Assembly (NCBI GenBank): GCA_965204155.1
Contig: OZ241971.1
Location: forward strand, 1,116,001-1,180,000
Origin: UBA6522 sp965204155
Lineage (GTDB): Bacteria > Pseudomonadota > Gammaproteobacteria > Steroidobacterales > Rariloculaceae
Reading direction: 5' to 3'
Length of the DNA: 64,000 bases
Under the pieces are notes generated by a model. The model was not told where the DNA came from. It worked only from the letters and a program-made list of their open reading frames with translations, and did not search any database. A program made the translations under genes and the position numbers. Each line of letters starts with the position of its first letter. Positions within the stretch are counted from its first letter, which is position 1. Of this stretch, positions 26,618-34,732 are shown one piece after another.

Positions 26618-28030
26618 ATGCTGAAACCGGCACTCAAGCTGAGGACGGCGCAACAGCTCACCATGACGCCGCACCTGCAGCAGGCGATTCGCCTGTTGCT
26701 CCTGCCAGTCGCCGACCTGCGCGCGGAAATTCAGCAGGCGCTGGACGAGAACGTGATGCTGGAGGCCGAAGAGCCGGACGTTGAGGTCACCGCCGAAGCG
26801 GAACCGGAGCCGGATTCCCTTGACGCCGCGGCCGAAGCGTCCGCAGACGACGATTCCATGGGCGAGTGGACCGAGACCGCCGGGCCGGGAGACGCGCCCG
26901 TCAACCCGGCGCCGGAGGGCCCGTTCGACTACGCCGACCGCTCCGACGAGACGCTGAGGGGGCATTTGCTCTGGCAGCTGGAGCTTGAGAACCTCGACGC
27001 ACGCACGACCGCGATCGGTCAGGCCGTCATCGACGGCATCAACGACGATGGCTATCTCACCGATGACGCCTTGTCCATCCAGACGACGCTGGCGCCGGAC
27101 GTGATGGCATCGGAGGAGGAAATCGAGGCGGCGATCCGGCTCGTTCAGCAACTGGATCCCGCGGGTGTCGGCGCCCGCTCGGTCGGTGAATCCGTGCTCC
27201 TGCAGTTGGCGCAGCTCGAACCGTCCACCCCCTGTCTCGAGCTTGCGCGTGCCATCGCCGCCGAACACCTGGAACTCGTCGCGGAGCGTCAGACGCACAC
27301 GCTGACGCGGCTCTTGCAGGCATCCGGGAAGGATGTGGAAGAGGCGCTGCTGCTGGTGCGCGCGTGCCATCCGCGTCCCGGAGCGGCGATCCATGCGCCT
27401 GCGGCGGAGTACGCGATTCCGGATGTCCTTGTGCGCCGCAGCGACGGGAAGTGGGTCGTGGAGTTGAACGCGTCCGTTACGCCATGGCTGCGCGTGAACC
27501 AGACCTATGCCGGTTCGCTGGGACGCGGCGAGCAATACGGCGTACTGCGCGCCCAATTGCAGGAGGCGCGCTGGCTCGTCCGCAGCCTCGAGATTCGCAA
27601 TGAAACGCTGTTGAAGGTGGCCGAGGCCATTGTCCAGCGCCAGACGGACTTTCTCGATCACGGCGAGGAGTTCATGCGCCCCATGGTGCTTCGGGACATC
27701 GCCGAGGCCATCGGCATGCACGAATCCACCGTATCGAGGGTCACGGCCAACAAGCACATGCACACGCCGCGCGGTATCATCGAGTTCAGGTATTTCTTTT
27801 CGAGTCATGTCGACGGCGACGGCGGAGAGCGCTCATCGACTGCGGTACGCGCGATGATCCGCCGCCTGATTGCCGGCGAGGCGACCGGAAAACCGCTGAG
27901 CGACAACCAGCTCGCGAACCTCCTGGCGAAGGACGGCGTCAAGGTTGCGCGCAGAACGGTGGCGAAGTATCGGGATGCGATGAATATCCCGACTTCAACG
28001 GAGAGACGACGGGCCGGAACGGTCCAGTAG
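26618..28030 (+). CDS. rpoN: RNA polymerase sigma-54 factor
   Basis: Alternative sigma factor for nitrogen, motility and other enhancer-dependent promoters. The 470-residue protein starts with the glutamine-rich activator region (LRTAQQLTMTPHLQQAIRLL), has an acidic region II (about residues 50-110), the core-binding region, the helix-turn-helix (IAEAIGMHESTVSRVT) and the C-terminal RpoN box ARRTVAKYR. Downstream come hpf and rapZ, but ptsN, usually between them, is missing. Stop codon sits in a 27-bp repeat. Confidence 0.97.
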   Translation: MLKPALKLRTAQQLTMTPHLQQAIRLLLLPVADLRAEIQQALDENVMLEAEEPDVEVTAEAEPEPDSLDAAAEASADDDSMGEWTETAGPGDAPVNPAPEGPFDYADRSDETLRGHLLWQLELENLDARTTAIGQAVIDGINDDGYLTDDALSIQTTLAPDVMASEEEIEAAIRLVQQLDPAGVGARSVGESVLLQLAQLEPSTPCLELARAIAAEHLELVAERQTHTLTRLLQASGKDVEEALLLVRACHPRPGAAIHAPAAEYAIPDVLVRRSDGKWVVELNASVTPWLRVNQTYAGSLGRGEQYGVLRAQLQEARWLVRSLEIRNETLLKVAEAIVQRQTDFLDHGEEFMRPMVLRDIAEAIGMHESTVSRVTANKHMHTPRGIIEFRYFFSSHVDGDGGERSSTAVRAMIRRLIAGEATGKPLSDNQLANLLAKDGVKVARRTVAKYRDAMNIPTSTERRRAGTVQ

Positions 28031-28090
28031 CGAAAACGGGCCCGACGGGTCCAGGAGTAGAAACGGACCTGGTGGGTCCGGGAGAAAAGT
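28021..28090 (+). repeat. Three imperfect 27-bp tandem repeats between rpoN and hpf
   Basis: Units begin with GGTCC at 28021, 28048 and 28075 (the third is partial). Each of the first two also contains the complement of GGTCC (GGGCC or GGACC) 12 bp later, so each can fold as a small hairpin. The rpoN stop is in unit 1 and the hpf ribosome-binding site (GGGAGAAA) in unit 3. The unit may tune hpf translation or end transcription; no U-run is present. Confidence 0.7.
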
Positions 28091-28411
28091 ATGCAGCTCA
28101 ATATCACGGGTCATCATGTGGACGTCAGCCCGGCGGTACGCCGCCATGTCAGTTCCAAGTTCGCTCGCATCGAGCGCCATTTTGACCATGTGATCGATGT
28201 GCACTGCATCCTGACCACCGAGCGGCTGAGTTACCGGGCGGAGGCCACCGTGCACCTGGAGGGCGGCACCATTCACGCCGACGCCGTTGCCGAGGGCATG
28301 TACGCTGCGGTAGACGGTCTCATCGACAAACTTGACCGCCAGGTCAAGAAACACAAGGAGAAACAGATCGACCGCCTCAGCAAGCGCGCCGCCAGGCGCC
28401 GCTACGGGTAA
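28091..28411 (+). CDS. hpf: Ribosome hibernation promoting factor, short form
   Basis: Binds the 30S decoding region and promotes 100S ribosome dimers in stationary phase. The 106-residue protein has the S30AE/YfiA fold pattern MQLNITGHHVDVSPAVRRHV and the family end KHKEKQIDRL. Its size is the short gammaproteobacterial form. It follows rpoN at 60 bp and precedes rapZ at 38 bp. Local hairpins in the leader could affect its expression. Confidence 0.94.
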   Translation: MQLNITGHHVDVSPAVRRHVSSKFARIERHFDHVIDVHCILTTERLSYRAEATVHLEGGTIHADAVAEGMYAAVDGLIDKLDRQVKKHKEKQIDRLSKRAARRRYG

Positions 28412-28449
28412 ACGCCCGCTGACCGGAGGTCGACGCCGGGGGAGCATCG

Positions 28450-29301
28450 ATGCGGCTGGTAGTTCTGAGCGGACTCTCGGGTTCCGGAAAGAGCGTCGCC
28501 CTCAACGCGCTTGAGGACGCCGGATACTACTGCATCGACAACCTTCCGATCGCCCTGTTGCAGTCGTTCGTCGATGAGACGCTGCCTCAGCAGGACCCCG
28601 CATTCAGTCGCGTCGCGCTGTGCGCCGACGCCCGCAACGCGGCGGACATTGCACGCCTTCCGCTGCTGGTACAGGAACTGCGCAAGGCCGGGATCGCCTG
28701 CGAGGTGATCTTCCTCCAGGCCGACGAGGGCGTGCTCTTGTCGCGCTTCAGCGAGACCCGGCGCAAGCATCCCCTGACAACGGACAGGGTCAGCCTGACC
28801 GAAGCGCTCGAGCAGGAATCCCGACTCCTTGAGCCCATCGTCGATATCGCGGACCTGGTGCTGGATACCAGCGCGACCAACGTCCACGAGCTACGGAATC
28901 TGATCGGCAACCGGGTCGCCCGGCGAGCCGAAGGCAAGCTGTCCATCCTGCTGGAGTCCTTCGGGTTCAAGCACGGCCTTCCGGCCGATGCGGACTTCGT
29001 CTTCGACGTTCGCTGCCTGCCCAACCCGTACTGGGAGCCGGAGTTGCGTGCGTTGACCGGACGCGACCGCCAGGTACGGGAGTTTCTGGAGCAACAACAG
29101 CAGGTTCAGGCGATGGTGGACGACATCATCGCGTTCCTGCAACGCTGGATCCCCCGTTACAGGGAAACCCAGCGCGCCTACCTGACCGTGGCCATCGGGT
29201 GCACTGGCGGGCAGCACCGCTCGGTGTATATGGCAGAGGCCGTGGCGGAACGATTGTCGTCGGGCGGTACAGTGCAGACTCGACACCACCAACTGCCCTG
29301 A
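28450..29301 (+). CDS. rapZ: RNase adapter / nucleotide-binding protein RapZ
   Basis: P-loop protein that, in E. coli, presents small RNAs to RNase E to control glucosamine-6-phosphate synthase. The 283-residue protein has Walker A LSGLSGSGKS at the start and the C-terminal conserved block IGCTGGQHRSVYMAEAVAE. The C-terminal tail is short (ends TRHHQLP), without the basic tail of E. coli RapZ that contributes to RNA binding, so the role may be partial. ptsN is missing upstream and npr is not downstream. Confidence 0.93.
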   Translation: MRLVVLSGLSGSGKSVALNALEDAGYYCIDNLPIALLQSFVDETLPQQDPAFSRVALCADARNAADIARLPLLVQELRKAGIACEVIFLQADEGVLLSRFSETRRKHPLTTDRVSLTEALEQESRLLEPIVDIADLVLDTSATNVHELRNLIGNRVARRAEGKLSILLESFGFKHGLPADADFVFDVRCLPNPYWEPELRALTGRDRQVREFLEQQQQVQAMVDDIIAFLQRWIPRYRETQRAYLTVAIGCTGGQHRSVYMAEAVAERLSSGGTVQTRHHQLP

Positions 29302-29387
29302 TCGGTACGCCAGAAGGCGCAGACGACTTTCTGAACAGGGTCCAAGGCAAACACCGGACTCCACCCTCGATCCCCATGCCTGACACG

Positions 29388-30692
29388 CTACCCGCGAACG
29401 GAAAAGCTGCTCCGTGCGTTCAGGCTGCGCCGACGCGAGAACGCCCCGGTGTCGATGGCCAGATTCGTATACTGACCGGTGATCTGCAGCGGTGCGGCGT
29501 CCTGATCGTGGCCACTCTCGCACGCGTCGATCAATTCAGCCATCAATGCGCCGACAGCGCCGGCATTCTTGAACTGGTGACCGCTCGTTCCGACCGCCAT
29601 GTAAAAGCCATCCAGATCGGACTTGTCGTAGATGGGCGTCCAGTCGTCGGCCACGTCGTACAGGTCGACCACGCCAACGCCCGTGTTCGGGATGGGGATC
29701 GACGGAATGCGCTTGGAAAGACGAAGTACCTGGGTCTTCCACTGCAGTTCGGAAATGTTTCGGTCGAAGTTGTCCGGGTCCTCGATCCAGATCTTCTCAT
29801 CGCAGGGGGGATCGCCGGACCCGACGGAGATCTTGTTGCCCGACTCCGGCCTGATGTAGATGCCGATATTGGTATCCGATGCGATGATTCCATCCGCCTC
29901 GAACGAGAACGCCTCCGGGGACGGCAGATGGTGCACCTCGCGCCGCAATGCCCGGGTCTTGATCGACATGCCTTCCTCAACGCCAGCCATGCGATTGACG
30001 ACAAACGACCAGGGTCCCGCTGCGTTGACGACGATCCGGGCGCGCAGTTTCTCGCCGTCCTGCAGTTTCACGCCGCGCACCCTCCCGTCGGACCGGAGAA
30101 TGCCTGCTACCGCTCGTTTGAACAGAAAACGGCCCCCTGCGGCTTCAACTGCTTGCTGGAGATTCCGGGTCGCCAGTTGCGGATCGTTGATGTATCCGGC
30201 AACGGGCGTAAAGATTGCGCCCGCTAGCAGGTCCTCCCCGTCGTCCCAGAATGACGGATCGTCGATAGGTTTCGGCGGCGCGTGCCGCGCACCGTCGAAT
30301 ATCGGCAGCCGCTCAAGCAAGCTTTCGCGAGACCATTCCTCGAATGGAATACCGATCGACCGATAGTGATTCAACATGTCGCGACGATCGTCCGCCGCGG
30401 TCTTGATGATCAGGTGCCCACACTGAATGTACCGTGCGTAGTCGATGGCGCCTTCCAGATCGAGGAAGGAAGCCCAGTTCTTCCAGTAGTGATAGCCCTC
30501 GAACGCGAGATTGATGGTGTCGGCCGTCGAGTAGGAGAATCTGACCACCGCGCACGAGTTCGAGGTGGAGCCAAAACCGGCGGCGGGGTTCTTGTCGATG
30601 TTGAGGGTCCGATAGCCCCGGCGGCTGAGTGCCAACGCGATGGCGCTGCCGATCACGCCCGCCCCGATGACGATGACATCCCTGTGTTTCAC
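29388..30692 (-). CDS. FAD-dependent oxidoreductase, DAO (sarcosine oxidase/glycine oxidase-like) family
   Basis: The 434-residue protein begins with the FAD Rossmann motif VIVIGAGVIGSAIALALSRRG and has a DAO-type body; the C-terminal block DDWTPIYDKSDLDGFYMAVG is typical of sarcosine/dimethylglycine dehydrogenase-like enzymes. It probably oxidises a C-N bond of a small amine, donor unknown. No signal peptide, so cytoplasmic. GTG at 30692 is chosen because the frame upstream is within pyk on the same strand side and adds no family sequence. Only 7 bp separate it from the pyk end, so it may be read with pyk. No folate or heterotetrameric subunit genes are near. Confidence 0.85.
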   Translation of the reverse strand: MKHRDVIVIGAGVIGSAIALALSRRGYRTLNIDKNPAAGFGSTSNSCAVVRFSYSTADTINLAFEGYHYWKNWASFLDLEGAIDYARYIQCGHLIIKTAADDRRDMLNHYRSIGIPFEEWSRESLLERLPIFDGARHAPPKPIDDPSFWDDGEDLLAGAIFTPVAGYINDPQLATRNLQQAVEAAGGRFLFKRAVAGILRSDGRVRGVKLQDGEKLRARIVVNAAGPWSFVVNRMAGVEEGMSIKTRALRREVHHLPSPEAFSFEADGIIASDTNIGIYIRPESGNKISVGSGDPPCDEKIWIEDPDNFDRNISELQWKTQVLRLSKRIPSIPIPNTGVGVVDLYDVADDWTPIYDKSDLDGFYMAVGTSGHQFKNAGAVGALMAELIDACESGHDQDAAPLQITGQYTNLAIDTGAFSRRRSLNARSSFSVRG

Positions 30693-30699
30693 GGGGAAG

Positions 30700-32226
30700 C
30701 TATGCCCTGAGCTTGCGGGACAACTCCCAGCGGTGCGCGATGCTGGTGTCGGAGCGGTCCCCGAGTTCAGCCTCCGCCCCGACCTCGAGTATCTGCAGGG
30801 TGTCGGTTCCGCCGGAAACGCCCCGCTGGCCGCCCGCGGTGAACAGCACCAGGTCCCCCCTGGTAACGATCCTTTCGGAGGCGAGCACCTGGATCGCCGT
30901 CCGATAGACTTCACTTGGCTCGGTTTCGCAGACGTCGAAAGTCGCCGGATACACACCCCGATAAAGGGTGACACGGCGGCGCGTCGTTTCGTGACGCGTG
31001 AACGCGAAGATCGGAATATCGCTGCGCACCCTCGACATCCACAGTGCGGTTGATCCCGACTCGGTAAACGCGATGATGGCCTTCACGTTCAGGTGGTTGG
31101 CCGTGTACATGGCCGCCAGCGCGATCGCCTCGTCCACCCGGCTGAAGATCTCCTCCGGTTGATAGCTCTCCGGCCGGCGCACCGTTTCGTGCCGCTCGGC
31201 ACCGATGCACAGCGAACTCATGGTGCGCAAGGCCTCGGCGGGATAGCGGCCGATGGCCGTCTCCGCCGACAGCATGACCGCGTCGGTACCGTCCATGACC
31301 GCGTTGGCAACGTCGGAGACTTCCGCGCGGGTGGGCGACGGATTGTTGATCATGGACTCGAGCATCTGCGTGGCGGTGATCGACACCTTGCTGCGGTTGC
31401 GCGTCTCCATGATCAGCCCCTTCTGAAGGCTCGTCATGGACGCGTAACCGACCTCGACCGCGAGGTCGCCGCGGGCCACCATGATCACGTCGCTGGCATC
31501 GATGATCTCTTCGATATTCTCCACCGCTTCCGCCCGCTCGATCTTGGCGCAGATCAGGGCATGCCCCCCGGCGGCGCGCAGCAGGTCCCGGGCTTCCTCG
31601 ATGTCGGCGGCGTTGCGGGCGAAGGATACCGAAACGTAGTCCATACCCAACCGCGCCGCCAGGTCAATGTCCAGCCGGTCCTTTTCCGACAGCGCCGGAG
31701 CGGACAACCCGCCGCCCTGCTTGTTCAGGCCCTTCTTGTTGGTCAGCGTACCGCCCCGCTGTACCCAACAGCGCACTTCGCTGCCGTCGACCTCATGCAC
31801 CTCAAGAACGATCTGGCCGTCGTCCAGAAGCAGCATATCGCCGGGGGTCACGTCCTTGACCAGGTCGCGATACTCGACGCTGACCCGGGACTCGTCTCCG
31901 GGGCCGGCATCGGGCGCGGTATCCAGTGTGAAGCGCTGGCCCTCGCCGAGCACGGCCACGCCCCTGGCGAATCGTTCGATGCGAACCTTCGGACCCTGCA
32001 GATCGCACATGAGCCCGACATCCCGCCCGATCCGCGCGGAGATTTTGCGAACCTGTCGGACCCGGTCCGAGTTCTGCTGCGTCGTGCCGTGGGAAAAGTT
32101 CAGTCTGAGAACGTCGGCGCCGGCGAGGAGCAGCGACTCCAGCACCTGCGCATCATCCGTCGCCGGCCCCAGCGTGGCAACGATTTTGGTTCGTCGCCTC
32201 AGTTCAGAAGTCTCATACGGATCCAA
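30700..32226 (-). CDS. pyk: Pyruvate kinase
   Basis: Final glycolytic step, PEP plus ADP to pyruvate plus ATP, in the cytoplasm. The 508-residue protein has RRTKIVATLGPAT, NFSHGT, the active-site block ALICAKIERAEAVENI and VARGDLAVE, and an alpha/beta C-terminal domain (FTESGSTALWMSRVRSDIPI) for effector binding. It is probably the AMP/sugar-phosphate-sensing type by length. The gene lies downstream of pgk in the same direction, separated by 137 bp that hold a recurrent motif. Confidence 0.94.
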   Translation of the reverse strand: MDPYETSELRRRTKIVATLGPATDDAQVLESLLLAGADVLRLNFSHGTTQQNSDRVRQVRKISARIGRDVGLMCDLQGPKVRIERFARGVAVLGEGQRFTLDTAPDAGPGDESRVSVEYRDLVKDVTPGDMLLLDDGQIVLEVHEVDGSEVRCWVQRGGTLTNKKGLNKQGGGLSAPALSEKDRLDIDLAARLGMDYVSVSFARNAADIEEARDLLRAAGGHALICAKIERAEAVENIEEIIDASDVIMVARGDLAVEVGYASMTSLQKGLIMETRNRSKVSITATQMLESMINNPSPTRAEVSDVANAVMDGTDAVMLSAETAIGRYPAEALRTMSSLCIGAERHETVRRPESYQPEEIFSRVDEAIALAAMYTANHLNVKAIIAFTESGSTALWMSRVRSDIPIFAFTRHETTRRRVTLYRGVYPATFDVCETEPSEVYRTAIQVLASERIVTRGDLVLFTAGGQRGVSGGTDTLQILEVGAEAELGDRSDTSIAHRWELSRKLRA

Positions 32227-32337
32227 GAAACACTCCCCTGGTCAGCGATATCACTATACCGCAGCCATCAAAATGCGGCCCTTGTGCCGCGTGTGCGTTG
32301 CAGTTCGGTTGCGGTGCAATTGGCATCGGGCGGCCAG

Positions 32338-32356
32338 TGCTCTATCCAACCGATAG
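32338..32356 (-). promoter_or_regulatory. Recurrent TATC-GGTTG-GATAGAGCA motif, copy 2
   Basis: Minus-strand CTATCGGTTGGATAGAGCA, 111 bp before the pyk start and 7 bp after the pgk stop. The inner CTATC-GGTTG-GATAG is a perfect 5-bp inverted repeat. Compare 17674-17692 and 52163-52181. Confidence 0.4.
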
Positions 32357-32363
32357 TTGCCTG

Positions 32364-33542
32364 TCAGTGGGCATCGGCCCGGGCCTTGAGCGCCGTCACT
32401 GCCGGCAATTCCTTGCCTTCGAGAAATTCGAGTAAGGCGCCGCCACCCGTGGAGAGGCAGGAAATGCTGTGGCGAACGCCGAACTGCTGGACCGCCGCCA
32501 GCGTGTCGCCGCCGCCGGCGATCGAGAAAGCGCCGCTCGCCGCCACGGCCTTGCTGACCGTCTCGGTCCCAGCAGCGAATTCGGGATGCTCGAAGACGCC
32601 CACCGGCCCATTCCAGAGAATGGTGCCGGCCCGGTGCAGGCAATCGGCGTACTCCGCGGCGGTCCGGGGACCGATGTCGAGGATCATTTCGTCGCTGCCG
32701 ACTTCGTCCACGCCGCGCGTTGTTCCGCGAGCGGCTCCATCCAGAGACTCTGCAACGACCACATCGGACGGTAGCGGTATGTCCGCAGGACCGAATTCGC
32801 CGCGCAGCAAACGACGGGCGAATCCCAGCATGTCCGGTTCGTAAAGGGAACGCCCGACCGGGTGATCCGCCGCCGCTAGCAGCGTATTGGCGATCCCGCC
32901 GCCGAGGACGAGCGTGTCCACCTTGCCGGCCAGCGTGCGCAGCACCCCCAGCTTGGTCGAGACCTTGGATCCGCCGACGATGGCGACCGTCGGAAGCTGC
33001 GGGTGCTCCAGCGCTGCGGCGAGTGCCTCAAGTTCCCCAACCAGCAACGGCCCGGCACAAGCCACCGGAGCCAGCCGCGCCACCCCGTGGGTGCTGGCGT
33101 GGGCGCGATGGGCGGACCCGAAGGCGTCCATCACGAAGATGTCGCACAACCCCGCCAGCCTGGCGGCAAGTTCCGGGTCGTCCGCCTTTTCTCCGCGCTC
33201 AAAGCGAACGTTCTCAAGCAGCACCGCCTGCCCCGGTTCCACCTCCACGCCGTGCTTCCAGTCATCGACCAGATCGATCCTGCGGTTCAGCAGCTCGCCG
33301 AGCCGGCGCGCGACCGGCCGCAGGGAGAACGCTTTGTCGAAGTGGCCCTCCACCGGCCTGCCCAGGTGGGACATGAGGATGACGCGTGCGCCCTGCTGGA
33401 GGGCGCATCCGATGGTCGGCAGAGCAGCCGACAGGCGTGCGTCGCTCGCCACGGCGCCGTCCCTGACCGGTACGTTGAGGTCCTCGCGGATCAGCACCCG
33501 ACGGCCCCTTAGCGGAAGATCCACCATACGCAGCACTTGCAT
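32364..33542 (-). CDS. pgk: Phosphoglycerate kinase
   Basis: Glycolytic kinase, 1,3-bisphosphoglycerate plus ADP to 3-phosphoglycerate plus ATP. The 392-residue protein opens with RRVLIREDLNVPV (substrate-binding), has LLENVRFERGEKADDP, VGGSKVSTKLGVL for nucleotide binding, and GGGDTLAAVQQFG near the end. Length is normal. It lies between gap and pyk in a leftward cluster tkt-gap-pgk-pyk. Confidence 0.96.
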   Translation of the reverse strand: MQVLRMVDLPLRGRRVLIREDLNVPVRDGAVASDARLSAALPTIGCALQQGARVILMSHLGRPVEGHFDKAFSLRPVARRLGELLNRRIDLVDDWKHGVEVEPGQAVLLENVRFERGEKADDPELAARLAGLCDIFVMDAFGSAHRAHASTHGVARLAPVACAGPLLVGELEALAAALEHPQLPTVAIVGGSKVSTKLGVLRTLAGKVDTLVLGGGIANTLLAAADHPVGRSLYEPDMLGFARRLLRGEFGPADIPLPSDVVVAESLDGAARGTTRGVDEVGSDEMILDIGPRTAAEYADCLHRAGTILWNGPVGVFEHPEFAAGTETVSKAVAASGAFSIAGGGDTLAAVQQFGVRHSISCLSTGGGALLEFLEGKELPAVTALKARADAH

Positions 33543-33633
33543 CGCCCAGGACGTCTTTTCGTTTACCGGACGCTGCGGCTCAAGACAGGAAACTGCCGTC
33601 GTGCAGCGGCAAACGTCATCTGCCGCGCGCGCC

Positions 33634-34644
33634 TCAGCCGACCCTGGAAAACGCCAACGCAGTATCGAGCATGCGGTTGGAAAAGCCCCACTCGTTGTCG
33701 TACCAGGTGCAGATCTTGACCAGATTTCCTGACACCTTGGTCAGGCCGGAATCGAATACGGAGGACGCCGGGTGATGGTTGAAGTCAATGGAAACCAGCG
33801 GTTCGTCGATGTAGGCGAGCACGCCCTCAAGCGCCCCTTCGGCCGCCGACCTGATCGCCCCGTTCACCTCCTCGACCGACGTTTCCCGCGTGCTGATGAA
33901 CGAGAGATCCACCACCGAGACGTTGATTGTGGGAACGCGGATTGCGAAACCATCCAGGCGGCCGTCCAGTTCCGGCAATACCAGCCCCACTGCGGCCGCG
34001 GCGCCGGTCTTGGTGGGAATCATTGACTGGGTTGCCGAACGCGCCCGGCGCAAGTCCTTGTGAAACACGTCGGAAAGAACCTGATCGTTGGTAAAGGCGT
34101 GAATGGTGGTCATCAGACCCTGCTCGATCCCCACCGTTTCGTGCAGCACCTTGGCCACCGGCGACAGGCAGTTGGTCGTGCATGAGGCATTGGAAATGAC
34201 CTGGTGCGAGGAGTTCAGGATGTGGTGGTTGACACCGTACACGATGGTCGCGTCGGTGTCGGTGCCTGCGGGCGCGGACACGACGACCTTCCTTGCGCCG
34301 GCCTCGATATGAGCCGAGGCCTTGTCCCTGGTCCTGAACAGGCCGGTGCACTCGAGGACGATGTCCACGCCCAGTTCCTTCCAGGGCAGGTCGGCCGGGT
34401 TGCGCTCCGCGAGTACCTTGATCGGGTCGCCGTTCACCACGAGTTCACCGTCGCCGACTTCGACCTGAAACGGAAAGCGGCCATGCGCGGAGTCGTAGCG
34501 CGTCAGGTGGGCGTTGGTCCGGGCGTCGCCGAGATCGTTGACCGCGACGATCTGCATCTTGTCGCGCTTGCCCGATTCGTACAGCGCCCTCAGCACCATT
34601 CTGCCGATACGGCCGTATCCGTTGATCGCAAGTCTCACAGGCAT
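33634..34644 (-). CDS. gap: Glyceraldehyde-3-phosphate dehydrogenase (type I)
   Basis: NAD-linked glycolytic dehydrogenase. The 336-residue protein has the Rossmann start INGYGRIGRMVLRAL, the catalytic Cys in SNASCTTNC and the C-terminal block CTWYDNEWGFSNRMLD. The relative epd (erythrose-4-phosphate dehydrogenase) often sits after tkt, so that alternative must be kept, but the general features fit either. The ATG at 34644 has a strong ribosome-binding site (AAGGAG, 6 nt before) which settles the start over an upstream in-frame ATG at 34722. Confidence 0.9.
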   Translation of the reverse strand: MPVRLAINGYGRIGRMVLRALYESGKRDKMQIVAVNDLGDARTNAHLTRYDSAHGRFPFQVEVGDGELVVNGDPIKVLAERNPADLPWKELGVDIVLECTGLFRTRDKASAHIEAGARKVVVSAPAGTDTDATIVYGVNHHILNSSHQVISNASCTTNCLSPVAKVLHETVGIEQGLMTTIHAFTNDQVLSDVFHKDLRRARSATQSMIPTKTGAAAAVGLVLPELDGRLDGFAIRVPTINVSVVDLSFISTRETSVEEVNGAIRSAAEGALEGVLAYIDEPLVSIDFNHHPASSVFDSGLTKVSGNLVKICTWYDNEWGFSNRMLDTALAFSRVG

Positions 34645-34732
34645 CTGTTTCTCCTTGGAGGAAGTGTCGGGAACAATGGCGTCAATCCGAAGTGCCGGTT
34701 TCGGAATGACGCGGGACTTCAACCATGGGCCG

